Both the position numbers and the translations under genes were made by a program. Shown in pieces: positions 23,701 to 34,841 of a stretch of 64,000 nucleotides of DNA (positions within the stretch are counted from its first letter, which is position 1; each line of letters opens with the position of its first letter). The notes beneath the pieces were generated by a model. It was not told the origin of the DNA and searched no databases. It saw nothing but the letters and a program-made list of their open reading frames with translations. This DNA is from Dallia pectoralis (Eukaryota > Chordata > Actinopteri > Esociformes > Umbridae). The stretch spans positions 9,566,361 through 9,630,360 of the forward strand of contig CM055741.1 of the NCBI GenBank assembly GCA_029465975.1. Reading direction: 5' to 3'.

Positions 23701-24859
23701 GGTATTCACACAGCTGGTCTTCACTTTTATTTGATGCTGTCGTGATGCAGCGTTATCATTGTAATTAGCTGTTTGCATCGATTACATGACGAATAGACAA
23801 TTGTGTCTTGCTGGTGGGCCTTTGTTAATTTATTTGTATCTCAAACGTGGCCTCCACATATTACCAAGTAACACTGGAAAATCTAAAAGGAATAAGCTAG
23901 ATTTGGGGCCAACAATGTAGTAACGCAAAATTGAAAACGGATTTCCCAGGGCCTGGGCTAAGTTGTATATAAATTGGGCCAGATCAAATGGACCTTAACC
24001 AAGCCGTAGTGCCATCCTGTATGTATTCCAGAGCGGCCCATTAATGTGCGTTGTTCTGGGTGTTGTGCAGAGTGGACGCTACAACTACCTGAGTGTGATG
24101 GGAGCCCTGAAGAGTATGTGCAAGACAGAGGGGACCCGGGCTCTGTTCTCTGGACTCCCTGCCACGCTGCTCCGAGACGCCCCATTCTCCGGCATCTACG
24201 TCATGTTCTACAGCCAGACCAAGAGGTCCCTCCCACAGGGTGAGACAATCTGCCCCCCCACCCCCTAAAAAAACACCCTCTGAATACGTGTCAGGGTTCA
24301 CATATCTGAGACGGACCTTCTCTCTGCCCCTCTCAGAGGTGAGCTCGTCCCCTATCGCCCCGCTGGTGAACTTCGGCTGCGGGGTGGTTGCCGGGGTCCT
24401 TGCCTCCCTAGCCACCCAGCCGGCCGACGTGGTCAAGACCCATATCCAGGTCAGCTCCGCCCACTGGACCACCAAGCACGCCGTGGGATTCATCTACAAA
24501 GTGAGGATTCTGTGAGAGACCTTTGGTGCCTGTGTGTCATTGCCATTTAATCAGCCCAGAGGGACTCACGGTCATCGCATCTGGCCGTCACATACGCTCG
24601 TCACTTAGTCCTCACGTACACTAATCAGATCCAGTCACTTTTCCTCACTCTAACATTGTTCGCCAGACTTAATTTAGAGTCCTTAACGTCGTGTGTTCAT
24701 GTTGCGTCTCTAAATGCCGGTCCCTCTGTCTTTCAGGAGCACGGCCTCAGCGGGTTCTTCCGCGGCGCCGTACCCCGTTCTCTGAGGAGGACTCTGATGG
24801 CAGCCATGGCCTGGACTGTCTACGAACAGCTGATGGCCCGCATGGGACTCAAGTCATGA
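17774..24859 (+). CDS. slc25a38: Mitochondrial glycine carrier SLC25A38 (appoptosin)
   Basis: This inner mitochondrial membrane carrier imports glycine for 5-aminolevulinate and haem synthesis; loss in humans causes sideroblastic anaemia. The seven exons are 17774-17788, 20682-20806, 21835-21919, 22872-23054, 24071-24239, 24337-24500 and 24737-24859, giving 287 aa, the usual size for fish. Three mitochondrial-carrier signatures are visible: PLDLVKTR, PVTVVKTR and PADVVKTH, one per two-helix repeat. The C-terminus is AWTVYEQLMARMGLKS. Exon 1 codes only MELAL, a start shared by fish orthologues, and its ATG is followed 15 nt later by a good GTGAGT donor. Intron 1 holds an 80 bp tandem repeat and a transposon fragment; intron 3 holds a 25 bp minisatellite starting 16 nt after the donor. 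Fish have paralogues a and b; which one this is cannot be told here. Confidence 0.93.
18767..19192 (+). repeat. 80 bp tandem repeat, about five copies, slc25a38 intron 1
   Basis: The anchor ACTGTGTTGG recurs at 18781, 18861, 18941, 19021 and 19115, giving an 80 bp period; the last spacing is enlarged by a 14 bp internal GGGAGAGAGGGAGC-type insertion. Units are nearly identical, purine-rich (GAGAGAGA) and share CTTAGGTCTAACATGCAG. Reading frames across it are artefacts. Confidence 0.9.
20185..20440 (+). mobile_element. Relict interspersed repeat (probable DNA transposon fragment)
   Basis: Segments such as CTCAAACGTTTGGGGTCACT, CTCAACTGGCAGCTTC and CTGGTCTTCTAGGCAGTCTG match my recollection of a very common salmonid/teleost interspersed repeat. 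No intact ORF or terminal repeats are evident. It sits about 240 bp upstream of slc25a38 exon 2. Its class is not assigned. Confidence 0.45.
21936..22800 (+). repeat. 25 bp minisatellite, 34 copies, slc25a38 intron 3
   Basis: The unit runs GGGTT(A/G)TTCATCCGTCTG then TG/CG TGTTT. From the first GGGTT at 21936 to the last at 22786 is 850 bp, exactly 34 units with no insertion or deletion. Variation is confined to a few sites (TTATT/TTGTT, TGTG/TGCG, GGGTT/GGCTT). The array begins 16 nt after the exon 3 donor. The unit contains no stop in any + frame, so long spurious ORFs arise. Confidence 0.95.
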
Positions 24860-26720
24860 GCGGGAAGCGACGGGGATGGGGAGGGGAGTTGACGAGGATG
24901 AACAGTGGTTTTACACAAGGCACCGGGTTCCAAGAGAACCAGGGCATGTGGAGACAAATCACTACACAATGACAGGGAACTGAGGGGTCTGTGTTTGGGG
25001 AGATGTAGAGGTGGTGTGCTTGCTACTGCCTGTCTTGTTCTCATGTTAAGGCGTTCGCCAGAGGAAGAGTGTGTCTGTCCACATGCTTACATCAACCCTG
25101 ACCTATGAGGACATTCCCTTACTGCTTCGAAATGACCTGCGACCTCTGACCGCAAAGTGTAAAAATGTCCAAATCTAAATCTATTCGGAAATGTATCGCT
25201 CTTTCGGGGCCCGGTGGTTTTTGCTCCAGATGACTATCCGTTGACCGTCACCTACTTGTCGTTTCATCGCTCTGTGTGACTATAAAGGGCCGACCACCAT
25301 CTTGGCATCGCATATACACTCCTGTCACTATAAGTGGCTCTGATTTAGCTCCATCAGGCCGGTTATCCACCAGCTAAAACATCATTGACTGGACAAAGCA
25401 ACCCTGTGTCAGAACCATGCAGACATTTTCCAAATGAGCGGCACATGGGAACAGAGTGTTGTTATCTGTCCTGTCAATAGAAGATTTGACAATCGAAGAG
25501 GATGGCAATCCATTGTGCGAAAAATATTATGATATTACGAATATTGTTCAATTTGGCACAGTTGTCCTTGGCAGGTAGCTACTGGCAACCGTATGTAAGT
25601 ACCTTACAGGAAGTGTTGCCTGTATCCAACTCATCGGTGGTAAAACTTCAGTCATACACCTCAACATTTTTTACCTGAATGCTAGTTAGTCCCGATGGAT
25701 ACTGACTTAGCTCCGGGGTTTTCTCATTGGCGATGCCAGATTGATTTAATCTGTAGCGTTGCCACAAATAGTCAGCGTCGCTACCATAAACATGCATGTT
25801 CAGCATCTCTGCATTCCTCCGGTCGTGCCCAGCGCCGGAGATATAAAAAAGCATGACAGACAAGCTGGAGCGTTTGTTTCTGTTTTTCGTGGTCGCAAAA
25901 CGTGCTGCGGTGTGTGACGTTATATACGGCCCAGCTGAATACAGAGTCCATTCCAGTAAGGCGCTGACATGGTCCAGGATAGTCCCTAATAAGCTGTGTA
26001 TATAAGTAGGTCTACATATTCAGTATTGAGAGATGTTTTCTGTTTCATGGAAGACGTGTCCATTTTTCAATCCATGGTTGTCGATGTGCCATGTCGTGAA
26101 TAGTATTTATTAACATACAGTCAACGATAAGAAGATGTTATTCTACATCTGTATCTGATGTTATATATTCTGCTGAGAGGCGGAGGAGAAACCCCTTTTC
26201 ATCGTTGATCGTTATTGACCGTTGACACAGGGTTACTCCCTCAATACAATCCCACGTGTTAGAGAAGAGACTTCACTCCGAGCTTTGATATAGACTGTTT
26301 GAGACAGACCATGGGCCAGTCACAGGGTAAAGGTTGTCACAGGTAGGGTAACACTGTGGATCCAACTCTGTGTATGTCAGTGAATAAATGCACTTTAAAA
26401 CGTAATGCACGTTAATTTGTTTAAGCACCCAGAAGGCCTGGAGTGACTGGCGCTCCTGGCCAATCAGAGAGTTTCTTTCGACCTCGTCTGAGTTTTCTGG
26501 TTTCCTCTTGTGCTAACAAATCTTACGACCGCGTTGGATTTAGTTTTTTGTGCCGTAACATTTCTGTCTCTGCAGTTGTCATCAACGTCATATGCCATTG
26601 ATATTGTGACTATAGAGTATATATATGATTAATGTGAATATTTGGTATATGTCTTATGGCTCAGACAAATGATGTGCCTGTTTGTTTTTAATTTAATAAA
26701 ATTACCCCCATTTTTGTATA
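24860..26720 (+). other. slc25a38: 3' UTR of slc25a38
   Basis: Noncoding sequence runs from the stop to an AATAAA at 26695-26700 with downstream GT-rich sequence (GGTGTTCTTGTT). An earlier AATAAA near 26383 could give a shorter transcript. I see no other gene here. Confidence 0.6.
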
Positions 26721-28140
26721 ATCCTCGGTGTTCTTGTTACTTCATTGGTTCTTGGTGATACTGTATTGTTTTTTTATTGAGTTGTCGGTTTAACTATCCT
26801 CTTTTGCCCTACAATGCCACATTGACAAAACAGAGAGTGACTGGCTACAGCCTCTGGCCTCATCTCCGTTCTTGTGTGTCCTCTGTAACCCTACTCAAAA
26901 ACTATTGGATGAGAGCCGTAGGTTCCTCCTCTGACCTTCTCCACTGGGTGTGGGCGTGGAGAGAGGAGGCGAGAAGAAACTGACAAAAGCACCCGAGGAT
27001 GCATAAAATCCTTGCGCTCTCTCCTCTGAACACTACAGTCTATTTGATGAGGGGGGATGGGCGCTGGACCTCCTCACACCTGAATGGCTGGCTCAGGTGT
27101 CAATCTACTTTCTGATGATCATATGGGTCAAAAGACAAGTTAGTCACTGTTTTTGCTCTCATACATTAACTATTGCTCTCAATAGAATAACATGCATACC
27201 GAAGGCCTACCATAGGCCGACAAAATGGCCTCACTAATCTATAGGTTAACCAACTGGGCTGATAATGTATTTTTGTCCTATTATTTGGACCGATGCTTCA
27301 GAAATAGTACTGCAAGTGTAACTTTTTATAATGAATACCACCAGTTAGTATTTTCCCTGACCTGACAGAATTGGACTCTGTACTGTGAAAAAAAGTGTAA
27401 TGTGACAATGCATAACTACATTATGTGTTCAAACTTGAATATATTGTTTTTACAGTACTACTAGATTTGAACAGTCCTTCTAGCACCGGTAAACATTATC
27501 ATAAAATATCAGCTGTTAATGTTTCAAGAAATGGTCACATCGCCTGAGATCATTTACGTGAATATTTTCCGGTCTGTCAGATTGCATTGTGGTGAGGGAT
27601 CTTTTGAACGTGTTATATTGGATAACGTCTTAATTTACATAAAAAATAACACAGCTTTGTCCGGAGTAATATTGCAAATGAAGTTCAAAGACAAGGCTGT
27701 AGATGCCCTGAATGTCCATGCAGAATCTATAACCACTTTTTTGGAGTATATAGTGTTTGTTTGCATTTACTTTGTTCTAACATTGGAGTACAACAATATT
27801 TTACTTACGGTTCTAATGGGTGTGTAAAATGAACTAGGCTCAAGAAGCATTTATGTTTTATGTTTACAATTCAATAATGTTAGTCAAGGCATGTATGTTG
27901 CAACTGCTTATTGCCCTTTCTAAAATGGTAATTATTTCAGTGACTTTAAGTACCCCGTTTAATCATGAATCATTTACACTTTAAAAAAAACATTAACTCA
28001 GATGAAAAAAGCTCTTGATTCCAATAATATGTGGCCAGTTGATAGCTTTTCTCTTGGCCCTTTGTAATTGTATTTCACAACCATCTACTGGATACTTTGG
28101 GTGTTGCATCTTATTTGTATTGTGGATGCGGAAGTGGAAT
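26721..28140. other. Intergenic region between slc25a38 and rpsa
   Basis: This is AT-rich sequence with no ORF of recognisable similarity, no RNA gene and no clear transposon. Confidence 0.6.
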
Positions 28141-28201
28141 GTGATTGGTTGTTCTGTCGGTATAAATATAGATCAGCTCCGCCTCTCGGTCTCTTTTACC
28201 G
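28141..28201 (+). promoter_or_regulatory. rpsa: rpsa core promoter: inverted CCAAT box, TATA box and 5' TOP start
   Basis: ATTGG (inverted CCAAT) lies at about 28144-28148 and TATAAATA at 28161-28168. About 30 bp further on is a pyrimidine tract CTCTTTTACC (28191-28200). This is the layout expected for a ribosomal-protein gene with a terminal oligopyrimidine (TOP) start, which links its translation to mTOR/LARP1 control. The start nucleotide is inferred; it could be a few bases away. Confidence 0.7.
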
Positions 28202-31200
28202 TCAAACACAGAACTCCATACGGCGTTGTCTCGTGGTGAGATGAACACTTTCTATTTTCTCATGTTAATAGTTGCGGATGAGTTCCCTTGGCGACGTATT
28301 ATGGGATATATTGAAAGTCTGTTATATTTGTGAACATTTCCGTGAAAATTGAACTGGAGTAATCTAGAAAATTTGATGTTGGTGTTTTAGGCCTGAAGCC
28401 TATGCTAGTAGTATTAGCATGCGTGCTTGTAGTGCCTCGTTCAGAATAATCTAGCATTAGCAATATAGCATAAACTAACTAGTTACCCGACACGAGGGAT
28501 TCTTTAAAGATAACGAACCCCTATGAATGGTCAAATTGGTGTTATTATAACATTGAACTGAAACTTTTTGCGTTGTTTGCGCAGTGGGCACTATGATTGC
28601 TTTTCAGTTCCCCTCCGTCTGTTTTAAGTAATTACTTTAATTGTGATACTACGGAACTACAATATGCAATAGGCCTATAGTTGGTTATCGGTTTCTGAAA
28701 CACCATACGGCAAGTGTCTGTTATTGGTGACTCGCTAAACCGCACACAATTAAAGCCTGACTCTGTCTGTCGGTGTTCAGGTGTCGGAAGTGTGCCAGAG
28801 TGATCCGGCCGGGTTTTCGCTAACATCAGTAGGGCTTCTGCCCCATGACTGGAGTTTGATAGTGACCTGAGCCACAATAACCTGCTGGCCCGACACTGCT
28901 CAGTTTACTTAACTACCGTTTATTAAACAAATGCCACACGTTATTCTCCCTCTAGCTTTTCCAATAAACTCGTAACTTCGGAAAAGTGGTCACGATGTCC
29001 GGAGGTCTGGATGTGCTGCAGATGAAGGAGGAGGATGTGCTGAAGTTTCTGGCAGCCGGAACCCACCTGGGAGGTACCAACATGGACTTCCAGATGGAGC
29101 ACTACACCTACAAGAGAAAGAGTGACGGTAATTATTATATATATATATATATATATATTTCTTTACTTTGATCTGAGGACTTGCCGAGCTCACACTATTT
29201 GACTACTAATGGTGTGCATGTTTTTGTTCCAGCCCTCCCCTGGACGATGATTAACTGAATCAGATGTGTTAATGCCAGGTTGGAACAAAAGCCTGCACAC
29301 CATGTAACTATTCCAACTCGGCAAATTGTTAATATTCTCTCGCTACCCCTTCTAAAAGCACTTGCTCGGTCCGCTCAGTGACTAAGTGAGTTGTCGTTGG
29401 AAGGGCATAGTAACATCATCCCTGTGGGTGAGATGGCAGTCTGAAACCGTAACTGACCAATCTCAATCAGTGATGGAACAACACTTAATTTATATCATTA
29501 GTGGGTGCCGTCTTCAGCGCTCAACGTGGTGCACTCGTCCATTCGTGTAGGCGTGTGACGTCGTCTGTAGCGGTACATGTGAATGATGTTGGTTGTCCTC
29601 CTGCCAGGTGTGTACATCATCAACCTGAAGAAGACCTGGGAGAAGCTGCTTCTGGCCGCCCGTGCCATAGTGGCCATCGAGAACCCTGCTGACGTCTGCG
29701 TCATCTCCTCCAGGAACACTGGACAGGTGGGAGGCCCTCTGTTCAATCTGCTGTATTTCAGGGCCCAGCTCTGCTCTAGTGTGTGCCTGTTACTGATCTC
29801 TTTCCCCTTGTTCACCCACTGATCAGAGGGCTGTGCTGAAGTTTGCCTCGTGCACCGGAGCCACCACCTTCCATGGCCGTTTCACCCCCGGTACCTTCAC
29901 CAATCAGATCCAGGCAGCTTTCCGTGAGCCCCGCCTTCTGATTGTGACCGATCCCCGTGCCGACCACCAGCCCTTGACCGAGGCGTCCTATGTCAACATC
30001 CCAACCATCGCCCTGTGCAACACCGACTCTCCCCTGAGATACGTGGACATCGCGATTCCCTGCAACAATAAGGTACCCGCACCTGTCGAGTGATTAGTCT
30101 GCGGTACAATTTCGCGTACTAATCTGGGAATGAAATGTGGGTTCTTTACCACAGTGATGACAAATGTCGTCTGTATGTTGTAGCACACAATTAAAGCCTG
30201 GCTCTGTCTGTCGGTGTTCAGGTGTCGGAAGTGTGCGAGAGTGATCCGGCCGGGTTTTCGCTAACATCAGTAGGGCTTCTGCCCCATGACTGGAGTTTGA
30301 TAGTGACCTGAGCCACATCCCATTCGTGTATATAGATGTCATTCAGTCGTGTGTCGGACGGGATTTGATCCGTGCTGATTTTAGTTCTTATTTGTTAGGT
30401 CTGATTGTGTTCTTCCAGGGTCACCACTCAGTGGGTCTGATGTGGTGGATGCTGGCTAGAGAAGTGCTGAGGATGAGGGGCACCATCTCCAGGGAGCACG
30501 CCTGGGAGGTCATGCCGGATTTGTACTTCTACAGAGATCCAGAGGAGGTAAATGACTCTTGCCACTGTTCACCCACTGTTTGTATCAAAGGTTTAAAATG
30601 TGGAGAGCTTAATTTATCCAGCCCTTTAATAAGTAGATACTTTATTTAACTTAACAATAAGACTCTGGACTGGTGGGCTTTATCAAAAAATCTGCACATG
30701 TAGTTTGTTTTTGGCACTAGTGTGATGACTTTAAAATACAGACTCCCCCTTCTAAAAGCACTTGCTCGGTCAGGTCAGTGACTGGGCGAGTTGTCGTTGG
30801 AAGGGCATAATAACATCATCCCTGTGGGTGAGATGGCGGTATGAAACCGTAACTGACCAATCTCAATCAGTGATGGAACAACTGAACAGAGTGCTTCATT
30901 AAAGAGTTGCTGTGTGACAGCGAGATCGCTAACCCATCTTCATCCTGTTCCAGATTGAGAAGGAGGAGCAGGCAGCGGCCGAGAAGGCTGTTGGGAAGGA
31001 GGAGTTCCAGGGCGAATGGACCGCCCCCACAGCTGAGTTCGCCCAGCCTGAGGTGACTGACTGGTCCGAGGGAGTAGCAGTGCCCTCTGTGCCCATCCAA
31101 CAGTTCCCAGCTGGCATTGAGGGTAAGACATTCATTGAGGGTAAGCGATGAATACAAAAACGACTACCGTGAGTTAAAGTGGAGTGGAACAACGTTTCCA

Positions 31201-31695
31201 TAAACTCCTCCGGAGTACTTTGACTGAAACTTCTGGTATCTTTCCAGCTGCTGCCCCTTCCAAGGTCCCTGCTGCAGCCGAAGGCTTTGCTGGTAAGTTT
31301 GGTTCAAATGAATTTAGTATAGCCCTTTTTTTGCCCATCTAGGACCTGAAATGTCCTATATGATCAACACAGAAGGGTAGAGTAGTTCTCTCATAAACCT
31401 GTAGTGAAGGCTGAATACCTCACTGCGGATCCTGTCGGGAGAAACACAACTTGCTTACATTAAATGATTCTGTACTCAACGGTTGGGATGTATTTTTTTG
31501 CTGACACTCGTGTGCCTGTCTTCTACAGAGGATTGGAGTGCCCAGCCCGCCACTGAGGATTGGTCTGCTGCACCTACCGCCCAGGCTTCTGAGTGGGGCG
31601 GTGCCAATGCTGATTGGTCCTAAGTGCTGTTCATCAATCATCGGAGTCAAAAGCAGCCCTGTCATCAGTGATGTCAATAAACTTAACTGTTTTTG
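28191..31695 (+). CDS. rpsa: 40S ribosomal protein SA (laminin receptor 1)
   Basis: This is a small-subunit ribosomal protein (uS2 family), also described as a laminin-binding surface protein. There is a noncoding exon 1 (about 28191-28235); exon 2 starts near 28956 with ATG at 28995. Coding exons are 28995-29127, 29608-29726, 29827-30072, 30419-30547, 30954-31122, 31248-31292 and 31529-31623, giving 311 aa. Seen: start MSGGLDVLQMKEEDVLKFLAAG, core WEKLLLAARAIVAIENPADV, FTPGTFTNQIQAAFREPRL and HSVGLMWWMLAREVLRMRGT. The C-terminal EDWSAQPATEDWSAAP repeats belong to the laminin-binding tail. A 45-nt exon (31248-31292) coding an Ala/Pro-rich insert makes it longer than human RPSA (295 aa). Introns 1, 2, 4 and 5 each host an H/ACA snoRNA. 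A poly(A) signal lies at 31676-31681. Confidence 0.96.
28742..28879 (+). ncRNA. H/ACA snoRNA, type A copy 1 (SNORA6/SNORA62-like), rpsa intron 1
   Basis: The 138 nt segment is nearly identical to 30183-30320. A 5' stem is closed by GCACAC with GTGTGC, an AGAGTG hinge (imperfect H box) follows, then a 3' hairpin, and ACA lies three nt before the end. RPSA introns host SNORA6 and SNORA62 in mammals; which of the two this is I cannot say from memory. It guides pseudouridylation. Confidence 0.75.
29209..29303. mobile_element. Short palindromic MITE-like element, rpsa intron 2
   Basis: The ends form an inverted repeat: ATGGTGTGCATGTTTTTGTT on the left and AACAAAAGCCTGCACACCAT on the right. The 95 bp element would fold into a near-perfect hairpin. 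This resembles the common fish element ending in GTGTGCAGGCTTTTGTTCC. No long target duplication is clear. Confidence 0.65.
29346..29483 (+). ncRNA. H/ACA snoRNA, type B copy 1 (SNORA6/SNORA62-like), rpsa intron 2
   Basis: This is 138 nt. The 5' hairpin closes with CCCTT pairing AAGGG, the H box is ATAGTA (fits ANANNA), a 3' hairpin follows, and the ACA box is three nt from the end (ACAACA). A second copy is at 30746-30883. Confidence 0.8.
30183..30320 (+). ncRNA. H/ACA snoRNA, type A copy 2, rpsa intron 4
   Basis: The 138 nt copy differs from 28742-28879 by only a couple of substitutions. The GCACAC/GTGTGC stem, hinge and terminal ACA (ACATCC) are kept. The high identity, with dissimilar flanks, implies selection or recent duplication of the snoRNA alone. 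Confidence 0.75.
30746..30883 (+). ncRNA. H/ACA snoRNA, type B copy 2, rpsa intron 5
   Basis: The 138 nt copy of 29346-29483 has H box ATAATA and ACA box (ACAACT). Differences such as CCGCTCAGTGACTAAGTGAG against AGGTCAGTGACTGGGCGAG fall in and near the 5' pseudouridylation pocket arm. Confidence 0.8.
31676..31681 (+). terminator. rpsa: Poly(A) signal of rpsa
   Basis: AATAAA lies 52 nt after the stop codon, followed by TTTTTGGTTTTGTC. The short 3' UTR is normal for ribosomal-protein genes. Confidence 0.85.
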
Positions 31696-32206
31696 AGACC
31701 TTTTTGGTTTTGTCTATTTATTTGAGCTGCAATTGGTACTTATGCAGGCGTTTGTAATATTGCGGTTTAGTCATTTTCACATCGAATTATATGTATTCTA
31801 GCATTTATGTAAAATGCTGCAGTTAATGAAGTGTTGAATGAATTAAACTGTGTTCATTGTGACAAATAAAAGAATATTTGCCAGGCGCTGAAGAGAATTG
31901 CAGGGATTCATTGACTCATACAGTGAACTGGAACCTCTTATATTCATGTATCACCAGATTGAGTGGCGCTAGTTGTAAGGTTTCTAGACCGTTCAGGATG
32001 TCAGCAAATAATTAGTTGGTGTGCTACAATGTCCTAAGCCACAATTATCATTTCATATAGCTGTGATCACTGGCCTGGCCATTAAGTCATGTTTTCAGAT
32101 CGAAGATGTGGGTATGGTTTGTTTGAATTAATGGTTTAGTTGAAAGACCTATTTCTGTAATAACCGGTACCGACGTGTCTACAACCTATATAATACCATC
32201 GAATTT

Positions 32207-32210
32207 AAAA
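32207..32210 (-). terminator. RNA polymerase III terminator of tRNA-Arg
   Basis: A run of four T on the minus strand lies five bases past the 3' end of the tRNA gene. Confidence 0.7.
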
Positions 32211-32215
32211 TGTAT

Positions 32216-32288
32216 CACCCCAGATGGGACTCGAACCCACAATCCCTGGCTTAGGAGGCCAGTGCCTTATCCATTAGGCCACTGGGGC
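32216..32288 (-). tRNA. tRNA-Arg (anticodon CCT)
   Basis: On the minus strand 73 nt fold as a full cloverleaf. The acceptor stem is GCCCCAG/CTGGGGT with discriminator G, the A box is TGGCCTAATGGA, the anticodon stem-loop is CTGGCCTCCTAAGCCAG with CCT in the loop, and the B box is GGTTCGAGTCC. There is no intron. A T4 terminator follows. It reads opposite to rpsa and ift56 and sits between them. Confidence 0.96.
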
Positions 32289-32459
32289 AGCTCTGGATGG
32301 CTTTCCACGCATTTTCTCTATCTTTCTCCGCCTTCTAGCTATCTCGAACTTTTCTCTGAAGTGTTTGAAAAACATGATTTACATCAAATACGCGAATTTA
32401 GCGATGGCTCAACTCGCAATAATTTCGATTTAATCTAATCCACTGTGATTGGGTTAAAC

Positions 32460-32472
32460 GTTGCTAAGCAAC
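32460..32472. promoter_or_regulatory. X-box (RFX site) GTTGCTAAGCAAC upstream of ift56
   Basis: This near-perfect palindrome matches the RFX X-box (two inverted half sites, GTTGC and GCAAC). It lies 304 bp upstream of the ift56 ATG with an inverted CCAAT (ATTGG) just before it. RFX factors with Foxj1 drive ciliary genes, so this is the expected control site; binding itself is inference. Confidence 0.75.
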
Positions 32473-32775
32473 AGAAGCACAATCCACACCCCCACATGGG
32501 TAAGAAATCACAGTTATCCGTGTTGGTGGTGTAACTGGTTTGCCACATATCTAGCTACTGACTGGATTCTTTGATTTTCATATTAAACTTCAACTACACG
32601 TCTTAACTATTATCTAACGTTAACTATCCGGCTAATCTAACTCCAGTAATAGCTGGAGATATTGCACATCACCTGCAACGTTAGCTAGCAAGTGTGGTTA
32701 ACTAGCTAGCTAGTTGTTAAAAAATAAATACATCTCCATATTGTTCTCTGATGCAAGACTAACCGCGTTGCCGTC

Positions 32776-34800
32776 ATGGTAAGTGTACTAACAACAAACT
32801 GCAAATACTAAACTAATATATAGTTAACTAGCGTCGCTTGCTAAGTACTTGTTGCCTTAAGAGTACTACTAGTAGTTGAAACAATATTGTTACGCACAGT
32901 TAGCTAACGTTAGCTAGCTATGGTTATCAGTTTCATGTTATTTATAAACATTTAGGATAAACAAGGACGTTGTGTTATAACGATACAGACAGGTCGGTGG
33001 CTTGAATAGCTGAAGATAAACGCTATAGCTAAATCTGTTATACAACTGAAAGAAAACCAGCAAATAAGCAAACATTCTTCAATTAACGAAGTGTAAGCCG
33101 TCCTGTAAGGAATAACTATTATCTGCCTCTATCACACCTATCCAGATACTGTCACGTGTGAAGCCAGCAGTAAGTGGAGACACTGCCACCACTCTCAGCG
33201 AGAAAAAGAAGAAAGCCAAAACCAAGAAGATGCCTTGTCTGGAGGAATACCTCCACCAGAGAGACTACCTGGGAGCTCAAACCCTTTTGGAGGTAGCCAG
33301 ACAGGATCTCATGTAGCCTTCGTGTCTAGCCTGCAATGAATGGTGACCAATTCGAAAAAGATTAAACGAGACTCTGGGTCTTCTCAACTGTCTTTTCTTA
33401 TTCATGACCCATTTTTTCTAGCAGATCTTTGTTGTTTTTAAAGTTAAGCAGGTGTGTTTGGGTGAAAGGAAGAGCACAAGAGAGAGAGAGAGAGAGTCAG
33501 TATGAGTGCATAGTGTGATATTATTGGTGTGTTGTCTTTCAGTTTCAGCGAGATGTTGGAGAAAAAGAGGAACATGCCGAACTTTGGATTGGCTATTGTG
33601 CCTTTCACCTGGGGGATTACAAGCGAGCAATGGAGGTTGGAGAATGTGTGTGTGTGTGTGTCATTTCTGTTTATCTGTTTATGAACAAAAATGTCAATGT
33701 TAACAATCTTTCATCTACACATTTCTCCATGACAGGAGTACAGAGCCCTGACCATCAGGTTAGACGACCCAGGGGAGATGTGGGTGTTCCTGGCATGTAC
33801 CCTGTTTTTCCTGGGGCTCTACAGAGAAGCAGAGGAGGCTGCGAACAAGGGTCCGTTTGATGATCAGTATATTTGCATTTGTCATTTTTTTCTGTATGCC
33901 CATAAATTGCATTCCTCTATGATTCTGTTCTGTAGGTCCAAAATGCGCACTTCAGAATCGTCTGCTTTTCCACTTGGCTCACAAGGTCAGCTATTTTGCC
34001 CTATATATGTTAGCATGTTACTTATAGGCAAATGAAGCGCATTTATCATTACAACATCTACTTATTAGAGTTACTTCCCAAACCAATGGACAAGCTATGT
34101 ATTCCCTTTTCTCAGTTCAACGATGAGAAGAAGCTGATGTGTTTTCATCAGAACCTGGAGGATGTGACTGAGGACCAGCTCAGTCTGGCTTCCATCCACT
34201 ACATGAGATCCCACTATCAGGAGGCAATTGACATCTACAAACGCATCCTGTTGCAGAACAGGTACTTCATTATTCTGACCATTGTCACAAGCACATATAG
34301 GACTGAGCTCTGTGTGACAAACCCCCTCACACACCCGTTGACCAAGTCGCCCGCCCGTTGACCGAGTCGCCCGCCCGTTGACCGAGTGGCACGCCCGTTG
34401 ACCGAATCGCCCGCCCGTTGACCGGGTCGCACGCCCGTTGACCGGGTCGCACGCCCATTGACCGGGTCGCACACGGGTGGCCAAAAGACGCAATCGAGTT
34501 TTCGGGCACTCGACCTATCACAATGAGGTCGATGCGCGGCCCTGTTGACATCCGATTTTTACTGAAACCCTGGGCGCTGTTTCTGTGCCTGCGTCCAGGA
34601 TTCAATTAGTACTCTTCGTTCCCCAGAGATTTCCTGGCTCTCAATGTGTACGTGGCGCTGTGCTACTACAAGTTGGACTACTATGACGTTTCCCAGGAAG
34701 TGCTGGCGGTGTATCTGCAGAGTATCCCAGAGTCGACTATCGCTCTCAACCTCAAGGCCTGCAACCACTTCAGGCTCTACAACGGAAAGGCGGCCGAGGT

Positions 34801-34841
<41 letters not shown>

